From positions 124,001 through 188,000 of the forward strand of contig NZ_JABFCN010000003.1 in assembly GCF_013087515.1 (NCBI RefSeq): a stretch of DNA of 64,000 bases, written 5' to 3'. Below the pieces are notes generated by a model that was given only the letters and a program-made list of their open reading frames with translations, had not been told where the DNA came from and ran no database searches. The DNA comes from Rhizobium sophorae (lineage in GTDB: Bacteria; Pseudomonadota; Alphaproteobacteria; Rhizobiales; Rhizobiaceae). Below, in pieces: positions 16,918 to 25,816 of the stretch (within the stretch, counting starts at the first letter, position 1; each line of letters opens with the position of its first letter). A program made the position numbers and the translations under genes.

Positions 16918-17988
16918 ATGGAAGATTCCGCTCATCCGAAACGTGCAGTCACGGTCGCCGACGTCGCGAAGGCCGCAAAGGTCTCGAAGGCGACAGCCGC
17001 CCGCGTGCTCGGCAGCTACGGCGTGGTCAGCGCCAAGATCACAGATCGGGTCATGGCGGCGGCTGCCGCCCTCGAATACCGCCCGAACGAGCTCGCCCGG
17101 AGCATGAGCACCGGCAGGTCCGGCATCATCGGGGTCGTGGTCGGCGATATCGAGAACGCTTTCTTCAGCCTGGCGGTGCGCGGCATCAGCGATGCGGCCC
17201 GCCTTGCGGGATTCAATGTCATCATCGCGAATTCAGGCGAAGAACTCGATGCGGAAAAATCTGCCGTCGACCTCCTGATCGGCAAACGCGTCGATGGTCT
17301 GATCGTGACGCCGGCTCGCTGCGACAGCTTTGACCATCTGCAGCACGTCCGCCGTGCCGGGGTGCCGCTGGTCCTGTTCGACCGGGCCGTCCCGGAACTC
17401 GATGCCGACGCCGTGACCGGCGACGACCGGGAGGCGGCCATCGCGGCGACCCGATATTTGATCGGGCAAGGACATCGCCGCCTCGCCTACGTCTCTGCCA
17501 TGGATGCCGAGGACGGTGGGCTCACCGATATTGGACGGATCTCGAATTCCGCCGTGCGCGAACGCGTGGAAGGTTTTGTCAGCGTCCTGACCGAGGCGGG
17601 TTTGCCGAACCCTCTTCGTTATGTCAGGCTCGGCGCCACGAACCAGCAACAGACGGACGGCGTGATCAAACACCTGCTCTCGGACAGTGCTGCGCCAACG
17701 GCGCTCCTGGCATCGGACAGCCTCGTCGGCTTGCGGATCTTCAAATCGCTGCAGTCGCTCGGCCTGTCGATCCCCAAGGACGTGTCGATGATTTCGTTTC
17801 TAGACGCGGACTGGACCAGCGTCACCGTTCCGCCGATCACCATCGTCGACCAGCGCGTCTACGAGATGGGCAAGCTCGCCGGCGAGCGGCTCATCGCCCG
17901 TATCGAACGCACCCCTCTTGCCGTCGAACGTCTGCGCGTCAGCACGAGCCTCATTGTGCGCGGCTCCGTCGCCACGATTGGCCGGTGA
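16918..17988 (+). CDS. LacI-family transcriptional regulator
   Basis: The 356-aa protein has an N-terminal LacI HTH (residues 11-35, VTVADVAKAAKVSKATAARVL) with hinge helix (ELARSMSTGRSGIIGVVV) and a periplasmic-binding-protein-like effector domain (FDRAVPELDADAVTGDD, PTALLASDSLVGLRI, SMISFLDADWTSVTVPPIT). It is divergent from an amino-acid-type uptake operon, which is slightly unusual because LacI regulators mostly sense sugars. The imported compound could be a sugar-amine or nucleoside-like molecule. Palindromic ACCGGT sites in the shared promoter support direct control and autoregulation. Confidence 0.93.
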   Translation: MEDSAHPKRAVTVADVAKAAKVSKATAARVLGSYGVVSAKITDRVMAAAAALEYRPNELARSMSTGRSGIIGVVVGDIENAFFSLAVRGISDAARLAGFNVIIANSGEELDAEKSAVDLLIGKRVDGLIVTPARCDSFDHLQHVRRAGVPLVLFDRAVPELDADAVTGDDREAAIAATRYLIGQGHRRLAYVSAMDAEDGGLTDIGRISNSAVRERVEGFVSVLTEAGLPNPLRYVRLGATNQQQTDGVIKHLLSDSAAPTALLASDSLVGLRIFKSLQSLGLSIPKDVSMISFLDADWTSVTVPPITIVDQRVYEMGKLAGERLIARIERTPLAVERLRVSTSLIVRGSVATIGR

Positions 17989-18164
17989 GACCTACTGAGT
18001 TGGCTATACCCGCATCGCCTTGAGAAGCAGAGTAGTACCGCATGGCAATCAGTCACGAATGCCCGTGGTCGCCGATTTGATATTACATGGGGGTTGCTGT
18101 TGTCTTTGCCTGACCAACGTTATTTAATACAGAAAATACTCGCTATGGGATTTTCAGAGAGATC

Positions 18165-19268
18165 ATGCTCCAGTCAAAAGACGCTTCACCTGAGCTGATA
18201 GATTTGATCTATGGAAGTCTATTCGGTGAGTGCAACTGGCAGGATTTTCTGGATCGCGTTGCGCAAACTTCGCCGAATGGAAAGGCTGCCCTCCATTACC
18301 ACGATCTGGCCTCGCCTGTGGCCTATGTTCCTTACGTATCGGGGTTCTCGAAGACCGAAGTCGACCAGTTCAGCAGCCACTTTGCTGCAGTCAATCCCTG
18401 GATTCCGAGATTGAGCTTTGTGCCCGTCGGCCAGGGTGTCTGCGGAGACGAGATCTTTCCACGCGAGGACTTGCTCAAATCGGAATTCTACAATGATTGG
18501 CTGAAGGGTCAGGCCCAATGCGAGACGAGCATCGGTGTCTCCATCATTCGGGAGGAAGCCCGCACTTTCGTCCTATCGACCTGCACGTCGTCAGCGGACC
18601 CCGATTTCAACAAAGAAGCAGCCGGGCGTTACACGATACTCGCTCCCCATTTGAAAAGGGCTTTCGACTTCATCCGGAAGCGCGATCTACTCGGCCCGCA
18701 ACGACAGACAACGCAAACCCTGTTTGATAGCATCGGCGTCGGACTGATCTACGTTTCGGAGAAAGGGCGAGCACGCCAATGGAACAAGAGCGCGGACGCC
18801 TTATTGGCGGCTGGCTTTCCTGTGCATGTCGCCCCAAGCGGCAAGCTCGAACTTCAATGCGAGAGATCTACTGCCGTTCTCGAATTCCTGACTTCCAGAA
18901 AGGGTGTGCAAACAAGGCCGCATACGGCGACTGCAAAGGGGAAGGACAAGGCTAGTTATCGCATCACACTCCTCCGGCTCCAGTCGGATGCATTCACTGA
19001 GTTCTTGGAGGGGCCGACCGTGGCCGTCATTGTCGAGCCGCTGGTGGCCACGCCGCTCAATGAGCGGCGAGACTTCTTAATGGAAGCCTACAAACTGACC
19101 GCGACGGAGATCCGGATCGCATCAAGCATCGCCTCCGGTCATTCTCCAAAAGAAGTGGCCATAGCCGATCACATCAGCTACGAAACGGTCAGAACCCACC
19201 TCAGAAACATCTATTCCAAGCTCGGGGTAAACTCCCGGGCTGGTTTGGTCGCGCTGCTCATGCGCTGA
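18165..19268 (+). CDS. LuxR-family transcriptional regulator
   Basis: The 367-aa protein has a C-terminal LuxR/FixJ HTH at about residues 300-365 (LTATEIRIASSIASGHSPKEVAIADHISYETVRTHLRNIYSKLG). Its long N-terminal region lacks a recognisable autoinducer, receiver or PAS signature, although residues 180-280 could form a PAS-like fold. No N-acyl-homoserine-lactone synthase is nearby. The 176-nt upstream gap shows no clear operator. The target is unknown; it is a stand-alone gene between the LacI regulator and an accessory-looking region. Confidence 0.85.
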   Translation: MLQSKDASPELIDLIYGSLFGECNWQDFLDRVAQTSPNGKAALHYHDLASPVAYVPYVSGFSKTEVDQFSSHFAAVNPWIPRLSFVPVGQGVCGDEIFPREDLLKSEFYNDWLKGQAQCETSIGVSIIREEARTFVLSTCTSSADPDFNKEAAGRYTILAPHLKRAFDFIRKRDLLGPQRQTTQTLFDSIGVGLIYVSEKGRARQWNKSADALLAAGFPVHVAPSGKLELQCERSTAVLEFLTSRKGVQTRPHTATAKGKDKASYRITLLRLQSDAFTEFLEGPTVAVIVEPLVATPLNERRDFLMEAYKLTATEIRIASSIASGHSPKEVAIADHISYETVRTHLRNIYSKLGVNSRAGLVALLMR

Positions 19269-19863
19269 CGACAGTGTTGCAATTCGTCCCTACCGCCCGC
19301 TTGACTAGCAAGCCTCTGCATATCGAGAACAGGTTCCGAGAGCAAAGACGCCCAACACTCGGACAAGAAATCCGGCAACCTTGTCTCCTTGCGTCGGAAA
19401 ACCGTAACCGATGTTCCGCTCCCACGTTGTGCGCGCCGCCCTGATCTGTGATCGGCTTTCCATCGACGAACAAAAGGAGTGGACGCTCGCCCGTGATGAC
19501 CCAGCACCTGTATGGTTCTCTGCTTGATCCTTGCGTCGGGCTCCCGGACCACAACGGCTTTTGCCGAGGACGGTATCGTATTGCATCTCGGCAAAAGACA
19601 GTCCGGCGCTGCACATACCCGTCGGAGACCAGGACGCGGCGCAGAAGGTTTGATTTCACTTCCACGCAGCGGGGGAGTATCCTGATAGGGCCAATGTTCG
19701 ACCCGCCTTCCCATGTGCCTCCACGCATCACGGTGATGGCCCTTCAGGCGCAGGCTGGTAGCAAAAACAACTAATCGAGGTATCGGAAAAAATCGCGCGT
19801 TCTTGGTAATCAGTGCGCAACCTCCCGGCGTTTTTCGAGGGGCCGCCTCTAAGGTGGTATGCT
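19269..19863. other. no confident gene; possible decayed reading frames
   Basis: Three overlapping minus-strand frames (about 19211-19731) are open but none has a recognisable motif, good ribosome site or rhizobial codon pattern. Partially coherent stretches switch between frames, which would fit a frameshifted relic, but I cannot identify a parent family. Confidence 0.3.
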
Positions 19864-20220
19864 ATGACACTTGCCACATCAACAGTATCCCTGATCATAC
19901 TTGGGGCGATCTCTGTCTCCACTATCGTTCGAACCGACGCCCATGAAGCGAAGAGCGGCTGGACCTACCCTCCGGCGTGCTGCAAGGCTCAGGGTTTGCT
20001 TGGAGATTGTGAGTCCATTCCCACTCAGGGCATCAGTCGAGGGCCTCGCGGCTTTTCCGTCTTTCTGCATGCGGGCGACCACCACCTCGTGACAAAACCA
20101 CACCTGTTCTTCATTCCGTATGGGGACGAAATCCCCTCCGGCGATGGGCGGTATCATATCTGCCTTCATCCCACGGAAGACGACGTGAACTGTTTCTTCT
20201 CGCCGCCTGACAGTACCTAA
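19864..20220 (+). CDS. hypothetical secreted protein, Cys-rich (Rhizobiales-type)
   Basis: The 118-aa protein has a hydrophobic N-terminus (TLATSTVSLIILGAISVSTI) that looks like a signal peptide or anchor. A compact domain with four to five cysteines follows (GWTYPPACCK, LLGDCES, HICLHPTEDDVNCFF). The cysteines suggest an oxidised periplasmic location. The ATG at 19864 follows AAGGTGG by 6 nt; an ATG at 19813 would extend it without such a site. The layout resembles short conserved hypotheticals of rhizobia; function unknown. Confidence 0.7.
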   Translation: MTLATSTVSLIILGAISVSTIVRTDAHEAKSGWTYPPACCKAQGLLGDCESIPTQGISRGPRGFSVFLHAGDHHLVTKPHLFFIPYGDEIPSGDGRYHICLHPTEDDVNCFFSPPDST

Positions 20221-20372
20221 CCACCTTTGAAGCTGCCGTCCCTTCGTAGCGGCGTCCTCGAAACCGCATAAAGCATAGTGGTCAAGGTGCGGGAGGGACT
20301 GCGCTTACTGATGACCGACCGTGGGGCGATGGCGCTCCACTAGGTGTCGCCTTCACCTCTCGACAAAAGCTT

Positions 20373-20424
20373 CACCAGGGAGGTTCTGACTGGAGACGGC
20401 AACATTGATAAAACCTCCCTGGTG
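20373..20424. repeat. 13-bp perfect inverted repeat in a gene-free stretch
   Basis: CACCAGGGAGGTT (20373-20385) and AACCTCCCTGGTG (20412-20424) are separated by 26 nt and followed by TCCTTTTAAC on the plus strand. The surrounding 20221-20713 interval shows no convincing gene. It could be a weak terminator for the upstream gene, a mobile-element end or an RNA structure; the sequence does not decide. Confidence 0.45.
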
Positions 20425-20713
20425 TCCTTTTAACAAGGATCAGGAAAATCTAAGCTGGATCGCGCCGAGGGGAAGACGGACCTAAGTCGGACTGGCGACC
20501 CCAGAACCCGCTTCTCAGTAAGCGCTGGTTTCTTCGCACATTGACCAAGCGCGGTAGGCCGTTCAGAAAGCTACCGCTGCGACATCGGTGGCAACACTGC
20601 GCCAAGAGCAGTCGCACAGCGAGAGTCCCATCAGCGGCCACGATGCCCCGTTGCGGACAACTCCTAACGCGACTATCCAGATGATCTCCTTTGAGGTGAC
20701 GAGGGTCGTTTGA

Positions 20714-21196
20714 ATGGACAGTCAGGAGTCGGCGGTCGCAAAACTGGATGCCTGCCGCCACATATTCCTTGCCAAACTCGGGACCGGGCCTTCGCTCGAC
20801 CTTCGTATTTTTGTTGTGGAAGGGCGCGTCCAAGATGAACTTGCTTCGGTTGGGGCCGGTGACAGAGACTTGGACGCGATTTTTGCGGAGGCGCATCCTA
20901 TCATGACAAAGGAAGGATACGACGCCTTTACAATCATATTTGAAAGTTACGTTTGCTTTTCGGTTAGGAACGAGACTTACGCAATTCCCGAAGATGATGA
21001 GGATTATTCGCGCCGCTTACGTACGCACGAACAATCCGCCTTTTTGGATTTTGTGTCGAAGGGCACTTGGGCGTCGTCGGACCATCCAGGACCATTCGTG
21101 CATTATGCAGTGATTTGCGAGGATCATGTAATTGATGTTGCGTGCAATTCCGAGCCGATAATCGAGCATCGAATTGTAACAGCCCATGATTTGTGA
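20714..21196 (+). CDS. hypothetical protein, low-GC, possible immunity-type
   Basis: The 160-aa soluble acidic protein is from no family I recognise. Its base composition is clearly more AT-rich than the neighbours, suggesting recent transfer. It lies beside an IS66 remnant and a hairpin. Features include YDAFTIIFESYVCFSVRNETYAIP and a C-terminal HYAVICEDHVIDVACNSEP segment. The size, acidity and isolated low-GC context resemble small immunity or cargo proteins carried by mobile DNA, but that is only a suggestion. The ribosome site is weak (GAGG about 15 nt upstream). Confidence 0.6.
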   Translation: MDSQESAVAKLDACRHIFLAKLGTGPSLDLRIFVVEGRVQDELASVGAGDRDLDAIFAEAHPIMTKEGYDAFTIIFESYVCFSVRNETYAIPEDDEDYSRRLRTHEQSAFLDFVSKGTWASSDHPGPFVHYAVICEDHVIDVACNSEPIIEHRIVTAHDL

Positions 21197-21282
21197 GCTC
21201 GTATTGAGAAAGGGCAACGATGGCCTCCCACCCAAGGCGAACCTCACCATCCTAGAGGTCCGCGACGGGCCGCAAGCAGACT

Positions 21283-22365
21283 TCAGTCGCTTGTTCGTCT
21301 TGCGAAGTTCCACGGCATAAGCTCATTCACCCGGCTCTGTTTGTGGCCATAGACAATGGATGTGAGCGTGGCGGTCAGATACGCAAATGGATCGACGCCA
21401 TTGACCTTACAAGTTTCGATGAGCGAGGCGATGGTCGCCCAGTTCTCCGCCCCCGCGTCGTGTCCGGCGAAGAGAGCATTCTTGCGACTGATGGTTCGCT
21501 CTACGGTGTTGTTGTCGATCTCGATGCGTCCGTCGGTCAGGAAGATACAAAGGCCGTCCCAGTATTTCGCGATATAGGCAAGCGCTTCGCCGAGCGGCGA
21601 CTTACAAGCGACGCGGGCGCGATGATGCGTCAGCCAGGTCCGCATGTCGGCGGTCAATGGCGCTGACCGTCCCTGCCTCCCAGCGAGACGATCGTCGGCG
21701 TCGAGACCGCGCAGCTCCGCCTCGATACGATAGAGTTCGCCGATCCGACTCACACCTTCCTCGGCAATCGGCGCTGATCCGTTGCGGGTGATCTCGACCA
21801 GCTTGCGCCGAGTATGGGCCCAACAATAGGCGAGCCGGATGTCAGGCCCGGCACGATCCGGTGCGATCAGCCGGTTGTATCCGGCGTAACCGTCCACCTG
21901 GAGGACGCCCTTGAATCCTTGCAATATCCGCTCAGCATGTTGCCCGCCACGACCAGGAGCATAGGTAAAGGCGACGCCAGGCGGCGCACCTCCGCCCCAC
22001 GGGCGGTCGTCACGGGCTAGGGCCCAGAAGTATCCGGTCTTGGTTTTACGGGAGCCGGGATCAAGCACCGGCGCACGGGTCTCGTCCATGAATAGCTTGG
22101 TTGAACGCTTCAGGTCGGCAATCAACGCGGCTGCAAACTCCAACGGGTCTTCGGGAGCGGGCAGAATCAATTTGCCCTGCCGCGCCATCGTTCTCCAAGT
22201 GGACAGGTGGTTCGGCTTCAACCCATACCGCTCGGCGACCTCATTCACCATCGCACCCGGGCGCAGGCTCTCCGAAACGATCTGCGCCTTGAACTCGTCC
22301 GGCCAGTGCCGGTGAACCTCACGTCCAGACTTCCTGGTCGTGAGAACCTCCAATGTAGTCTCCAT
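21283..22365 (-). mobile_element. IS66-family element, internally deleted (OrfA-TnpC in-frame fusion)
   Basis: The 360-aa frame joins two IS66 proteins. Residues 1-80 are the N-terminal HTH part of TnpA/OrfA (EFKAQIVSESLRPGAMVNEVAERYGLKPNHLSTW). Residues about 82-360 are the catalytic half of the TnpC transposase (SRKTKTGYFWALARDDRPW, LQVDGYAGYNRL, DNNTVERTI). The rest of orfA, all of tnpB and the N-terminal zinc-finger/leucine-zipper part of tnpC are missing. The transposase acidic triad appears intact (D94, D158, E289). The simplest reading is a deletion inside the element that by chance restored the frame. A GTAA-type end may lie at 22447 (minus); the other end was not found. It is probably inactive. 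Confidence 0.85.
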
Positions 22366-22467
22366 GGAGAAACTCCCGTTGCTCATCCACGGAATCCGAT
22401 CACAGATTATGACGTCCGGGACAATGTGGGAGCGGGACACCGGTTACGGAAAACCAACGCTATCCCA

Positions 22468-22728
22468 CTAATCGTAGAGCTCGCCGTGACCAATCTGCTC
22501 CCGAGCAGGCGCATCGCTGATCGAGGGGTCGTCGGCCGGATCGGGATCTCTCTTGTTGGAATCGCTCAGAAACTGCGCGGCCTTCAGGAGCGCCGCGGTT
22601 ATCTCCTCGGTGCCCCAACCGGCTTCATTGGCGGCTGCAATCAGCCTTTCCAAAGCGTTGCGCGCGACCGCGGTCGCCTCTTCGAAGCGCGGTGCGGGAG
22701 ATTCGGTCTTCGGCGGTGGAAAGGTCAT
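22468..22728 (-). CDS. small conserved hypothetical protein
   Basis: The 86-aa acidic, helical protein (MTFPPPKTESPAPRFEEATA, RNALERLIAAANEAGWG, DPADDPSISDA) has no signal or membrane segment. The ATG at 22728 has GGAGGGAAC immediately upstream and is preferred to the longer frame from 22797. Short proteins of this style are common in Rhizobium genomes; no function can be assigned. It stands alone between the IS66 remnant and another small gene. Confidence 0.65.
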   Translation of the reverse strand: MTFPPPKTESPAPRFEEATAVARNALERLIAAANEAGWGTEEITAALLKAAQFLSDSNKRDPDPADDPSISDAPAREQIGHGELYD

Positions 22729-22867
22729 CGGCGTTCCCTCCATGTCTCTGGCTGCTGGAGGATGAACGCAGGCCGCGGGAAATGGATGCACGATCATTCC
22801 GATTTAACAAGCGGCGACCCTATACGCACGCACGGGACCGACAACGGTCAGCGACGACTTTTCCGCC

Positions 22868-23098
22868 TCAGATGACCGTCTGCAATAGAAACGGAGAGCG
22901 CTCCAGCGGACGCTGGGCGAGGATCCTCAGCATCGCGGGACCTTGTATGCCGGAAGTCGTGGACGAGCGGCCGTCGTGATAGACCACCGTCATGACGCGG
23001 CTCAGACTATCGTATCTGATCGCTGCGATCGTCCGGGTGTGAACCGGAAAGATGAATTCATGGGGTTGAGATTCCTCCCCCGCGGTTTTCAAGGTCAT
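22868..23098 (-). CDS. small hypothetical protein, KTSC-like
   Basis: The protein is 76 aa from ATG 23098 (84 aa if it starts at 23122). The segment IAAIRYDSLSRVMTVVYHDGR followed by GIQGPAMLRILA weakly resembles the KTSC fold, a small beta-rich domain often found near nucleic-acid enzymes. The typical C-terminal K-T-S-C residues are not present, so the assignment is tentative. It belongs to a run of four short minus-strand genes. Confidence 0.5.
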   Translation of the reverse strand: MTLKTAGEESQPHEFIFPVHTRTIAAIRYDSLSRVMTVVYHDGRSSTTSGIQGPAMLRILAQRPLERSPFLLQTVI

Positions 23099-23220
23099 TG
23101 CGATGCCCCAACGAAAAAGCAATTTTGGCTCGACCCTGCTGGTCTAAGCCTAACAGCGCCTAACAAGCACAGATTGCTGCGCCGGTCGCGTGACAACAGC
23201 GTGACACGCAGAATCAGCCG

Positions 23221-23469
23221 TCAATGCAATGTCCGACGGATCCCGTGGGCGAGAGCGGTCTGCGGCCAGCATTCGACCGTGCGCGCCAGCGATCGAACGG
23301 CTTCGTCCACGTTGAAAACCACGTCCCCAAGTCGCTCGATCTCATAATCGAGCTCGTAGACCTCGACTTCGTCGAGACCGTCACTCTGGAGCAATCGCCT
23401 CATTGCATCGATAAGGCGCTCGGTTTGCCCAACGATATCAAGAGCACTGCGTATGATGATGTCGAACAT
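23221..23469 (-). CDS. small helical hypothetical protein
   Basis: The 82-aa protein is almost wholly alpha-helical and acidic (MFDIIIRSALDIVGQTERLI, EVYELDYEIERLGDVVFNVD). No family recognised. The start at 23469 has AGGGG just upstream, but that site lies inside a stem-loop (arms 23480-23486 and 23491-23497, extended by CCGA/TCGG flanks), so translation could be sensitive to RNA folding. An alternative start at 23505 would translate through the hairpin. Confidence 0.6.
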   Translation of the reverse strand: MFDIIIRSALDIVGQTERLIDAMRRLLQSDGLDEVEVYELDYEIERLGDVVFNVDEAVRSLARTVECWPQTALAHGIRRTLH

Positions 23470-23535
23470 GCCGACCCCTCGCTTCGATAACGAAGCGTCG
23501 GCCATAATCGCGATGCTGACAATCCTGAAATCTTG

Positions 23536-23943
23536 TCAGACGCGCTCGCGGATCGTGTCGTAGAAATCCCTCAACTCACGCAGTGCGGGTTGAGGCCGAT
23601 GACGCGGCAGAGCGGCTCGACGAACGGCGAATGCAAGCGCGCCGGTGACCGCCGCGACTAGCAGGAGCGTCGAGGCGGGGTAGAGCTTCACCGTTGCCTC
23701 CGTCTGACGCATGGCTTTCCCGGCGTTTCCCTTTGCCGATCGGGCGGCATCGAGGACCTGTTGCTGGAGCGCGCCGATCTGCTTTCGCAGCGCGCCAAGC
23801 TCTTCGCCCAGGTCATGATCAGGCTGCCGGGGAACGCCGACGGAGGCCGTATTCGTATCGATGATGGCTTTCGGAACGGGCTGGCCGATCTTGGCTCCCT
23901 TGGGGTCGAGGGTCGTCGTCTCAGTGCTCTTGCGGCGCGGCAT
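23536..23943 (-). CDS. DUF883/ElaB-YqjD-like inner-membrane protein
   Basis: The 135-aa protein has a polar N-terminus, an amphipathic coiled-coil stretch (EELGALRKQIGALQQQVLDAARSAKG) and one C-terminal membrane segment (YPASTLLLVAAVTGALAFAV) followed by basic residues. This is the plan of ElaB/YqjD/YgaM proteins, which anchor ribosomes to the membrane in stationary-phase E. coli. The ATG at 23943 has GGAAGGAG 8 nt upstream, better than the ATG two codons earlier. A stress or stationary role is plausible from the family, not from a visible promoter. Confidence 0.7.
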   Translation of the reverse strand: MPRRKSTETTTLDPKGAKIGQPVPKAIIDTNTASVGVPRQPDHDLGEELGALRKQIGALQQQVLDAARSAKGNAGKAMRQTEATVKLYPASTLLLVAAVTGALAFAVRRAALPRHRPQPALRELRDFYDTIRERV

Positions 23944-24035
23944 GATCATTTCTCCTTCCTAAAGCTTGATGCCGAAAGGTATAAGCGGTCTTTAGCCGAC
24001 ATCATGTAACTATCTAATGTAGAACAAGATTCAGA

Positions 24036-24058
24036 TTTTAGGGCGGCCGGGCCTAAAA
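24036..24058 (-). terminator. probable terminator after the small lipoprotein gene
   Basis: TTTTAGG (24036-24042) and CCTAAAA (24052-24058) form a 7-bp stem with a GC-rich loop, starting about 11 nt after the lipoprotein stop. The symmetric A/T ends could serve either strand. Confidence 0.5.
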
Positions 24059-24068
24059 TTATACTGTT

Positions 24069-24359
24069 CTAGTCGTCGTCGAGCGAGAAGACGGGCCGGT
24101 AGTGACGCGCGGCGATCAGCAAGCTCCGGTCGGGCCGAATGATGTAGATCTCCTCGACCTCGCGTCCCCACTGATCTGTGAAGGTGTGGGGGAAGGAGGA
24201 GCCCACCGGCGATTTCGTCAACTTCGTGCGAGGCTGGCCATTATACGTGATGCTGCCGGGAATGGGCGCCAGTCCTGCCGACGAATAACTGCCTGCGCTG
24301 GTCGTGCAGCCTGTCAGCACAAGCGCAAAAACCAGCCCAAATCCTATGCTCCGCTTCAT
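24069..24359 (-). CDS. small lipoprotein, hypothetical
   Basis: The 96-aa lipoprotein has a clean signal and lipobox (MKRSIGFGLVFALVLTGC, Cys near residue 18), then a short domain (IPGSITYNGQPRTKLTKSP, WGREVEEIYIIRPDRSL). It should be lipidated and held at the inner or outer membrane. The ATG at 24359 follows GGAGGG; the longer frame upstream is discarded. A candidate EcfG promoter (one mismatch) lies 54 nt before the start. Function unknown. Confidence 0.75.
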   Translation of the reverse strand: MKRSIGFGLVFALVLTGCTTSAGSYSSAGLAPIPGSITYNGQPRTKLTKSPVGSSFPHTFTDQWGREVEEIYIIRPDRSLLIAARHYRPVFSLDDD

Positions 24360-24412
24360 CGATCCCTCCAGCTGCCTCGTCTTCACGCGACACTCGCTTT
24401 TATTGTCAATGT

Positions 24413-24437
24413 AACAGGAGACGACAGACATTGTTCC
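24413..24437 (-). promoter_or_regulatory. candidate EcfG-type promoter (one mismatch)
   Basis: On the minus strand GGAAC (24437-24433), 16 nt, TGTT (24416-24413). It points at the lipoprotein gene starting at 24359. The rest of the 24360-24727 gap shows only an opposite-strand GGAAC-N16-CGCT (24486-24510), too far from the next gene to be convincing. Confidence 0.4.
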
Positions 24438-24727
24438 AGAATTTGGCCGGAGACATCGGTGCAGGCGAGACCTCGGCCCGAAACCGGAACGACCGCGCCA
24501 TTGCGTCGCTCGGTCGGAGCGCACGCAGTCGTCTATCCCCTCACGTTGACGTTGAATTTTTCAGAGGCCGGTGGCATTAAAAGTCCATTCAAAGCGTGGT
24601 TGTGCTTCAAAAAATGATCCCCTTTCTCAGAGCATGCAGTCGAAGGCGTTTTCTTGCCATGACTTTGGCCTGTAGTGCCGCGCCGGCCCGGTCTGCCACG
24701 TCTGCATGGAATGGAGAGATGGTGACG

Positions 24728-25336
24728 ATGCCAGGAGCAGAAACGACATCCTTCAATGCACACCGTCGCGCCGTTTATGAGAATGAATTGGACGAACCGG
24801 AATACTCCTTCGCAGACAACCGATCGGACGGTATTGAAATTCATGCGTTCGGACGCGACTTCGCGCCGGTCGGTACGGACGAAGGTTACGTGCTCCTGAC
24901 CAACGGCATGCGCGATCGGCGCATGACGCTGCCGGCCTCGCACCTGGAAAAGGGCGAGAAGCCCAGAGCCGAACTGATGTGGTACGTGCGGGAGCCGACG
25001 CCCGAAAATATCGTCAATCTGCGCTGGCTCGCCGAACTTCCATTCATGGACGCGACCTGGTTCGGTTTCGGCCATCGGGTGCCGATGCCGACCCCACCGG
25101 TCGAGGGATGCGATTTCAGGACATTTCTCTTTCTCACGCCGATCATAGAAACTGACCAGCGCATCGCGGAAGCACTTATGATCGAGAATGATCCGGTCGA
25201 GATCCTCACGGTGAATTTGATTTCCGATGCGGAGTACCGCTTCATCAAGGAGAAGGGACTGAACCCTTTTCTCGACATGCTGGACGAAGAGGATTATCTG
25301 CCGATATTCGACCCGAAGCGAAAATCCTACCTATAG
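24728..25336 (+). CDS. suppressor-of-fused (SUFU) domain protein
   Basis: The 202-aa protein matches bacterial SUFU-domain proteins. These usually act as immunity or chaperone-like factors in toxin systems, or have unknown roles. Visible motifs are YVLLTNGMRDRRMTLPA, AELMWYVREPTPENI and a C-terminal LDEEDYLPIFDPKRKSYL. The start at 24728 follows GGAG by 11 nt. A longer frame from 24614 would add SRRRFLAM and a weak hydrophobic stretch resembling a Tat signal, but it has no ribosome site. A secreted protein gene begins 9 nt after the stop, so the two may be co-transcribed. Confidence 0.75.
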   Translation: MPGAETTSFNAHRRAVYENELDEPEYSFADNRSDGIEIHAFGRDFAPVGTDEGYVLLTNGMRDRRMTLPASHLEKGEKPRAELMWYVREPTPENIVNLRWLAELPFMDATWFGFGHRVPMPTPPVEGCDFRTFLFLTPIIETDQRIAEALMIENDPVEILTVNLISDAEYRFIKEKGLNPFLDMLDEEDYLPIFDPKRKSYL

Positions 25337-25345
25337 CGATGGCAC

Positions 25346-25750
25346 ATGCGAGTAAGTCCTGAAGCTATCCTTCTGGCCATCGCGACCATTTTAGGCGCAC
25401 CGGTCTTCGCGCGTGCCGAAGCGGTGAAACCACCTGATGTTTCCACCGTCATTCTCTCCGTCTCACTGCGGACCGTTCGCTGGGCCACCGTCCACAAACA
25501 TCCGGAGCCCGCCGATCACGATCTTTACTACCATGTCGAGGTGATCGAGAAGGAGCGAGCTTCGCCGCCATGGCAATTCAAACGGCTTGCTGCACATGTT
25601 GTCGTAACGGCGGACGCTTTGGACAGGAGCCGCGTGCTTCGAAAGGCCAAGACCTATTTTTACAAGGACATCGAATTCCGGATCGCCTACCGAGCCTGGC
25701 GCGCACCCCCCCATGCAGCAGGCCGGTGTTTGCCGCACGACAATTCTTGA
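25346..25750 (+). CDS. hypothetical secreted protein
   Basis: The 134-aa protein has an N-terminal signal peptide (SPEAILLAIATILGAPVFARA) and no recognisable domain. The middle (DHDLYYHVEVIEKERASPPW) is beta-rich and acidic. The last 20 residues, after a run of seven C at 25707-25713, are proline- and histidine-rich and unlike the rest, so a slip in this homopolymer might have changed the C-terminus. It lies 9 nt after the SUFU gene. Confidence 0.6.
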   Translation: MRVSPEAILLAIATILGAPVFARAEAVKPPDVSTVILSVSLRTVRWATVHKHPEPADHDLYYHVEVIEKERASPPWQFKRLAAHVVVTADALDRSRVLRKAKTYFYKDIEFRIAYRAWRAPPHAAGRCLPHDNS

Positions 25751-25816
25751 ATGCGTTGGCGCCGCAGATAATATGCGCCCGTAATAGTCAGAGTGTGAAC
25801 AAAAGGAAGTTCGGCG

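Noticed and set aside
19211-19731. Three minus-strand frames after the LuxR gene
   Set aside because: No motif, no good ribosome site, mutually overlapping frames; possible relic but not annotatable as a gene.
20450-20896. 148-codon minus-strand frame
   Set aside because: It overlaps the start of the better-supported 160-aa plus-strand gene and has no recognisable features.
22441-22447. GTAA-type IS66 end at the transposase 5' side
   Set aside because: No matching opposite end or 8-bp target duplication could be found, so element boundaries are not claimed.
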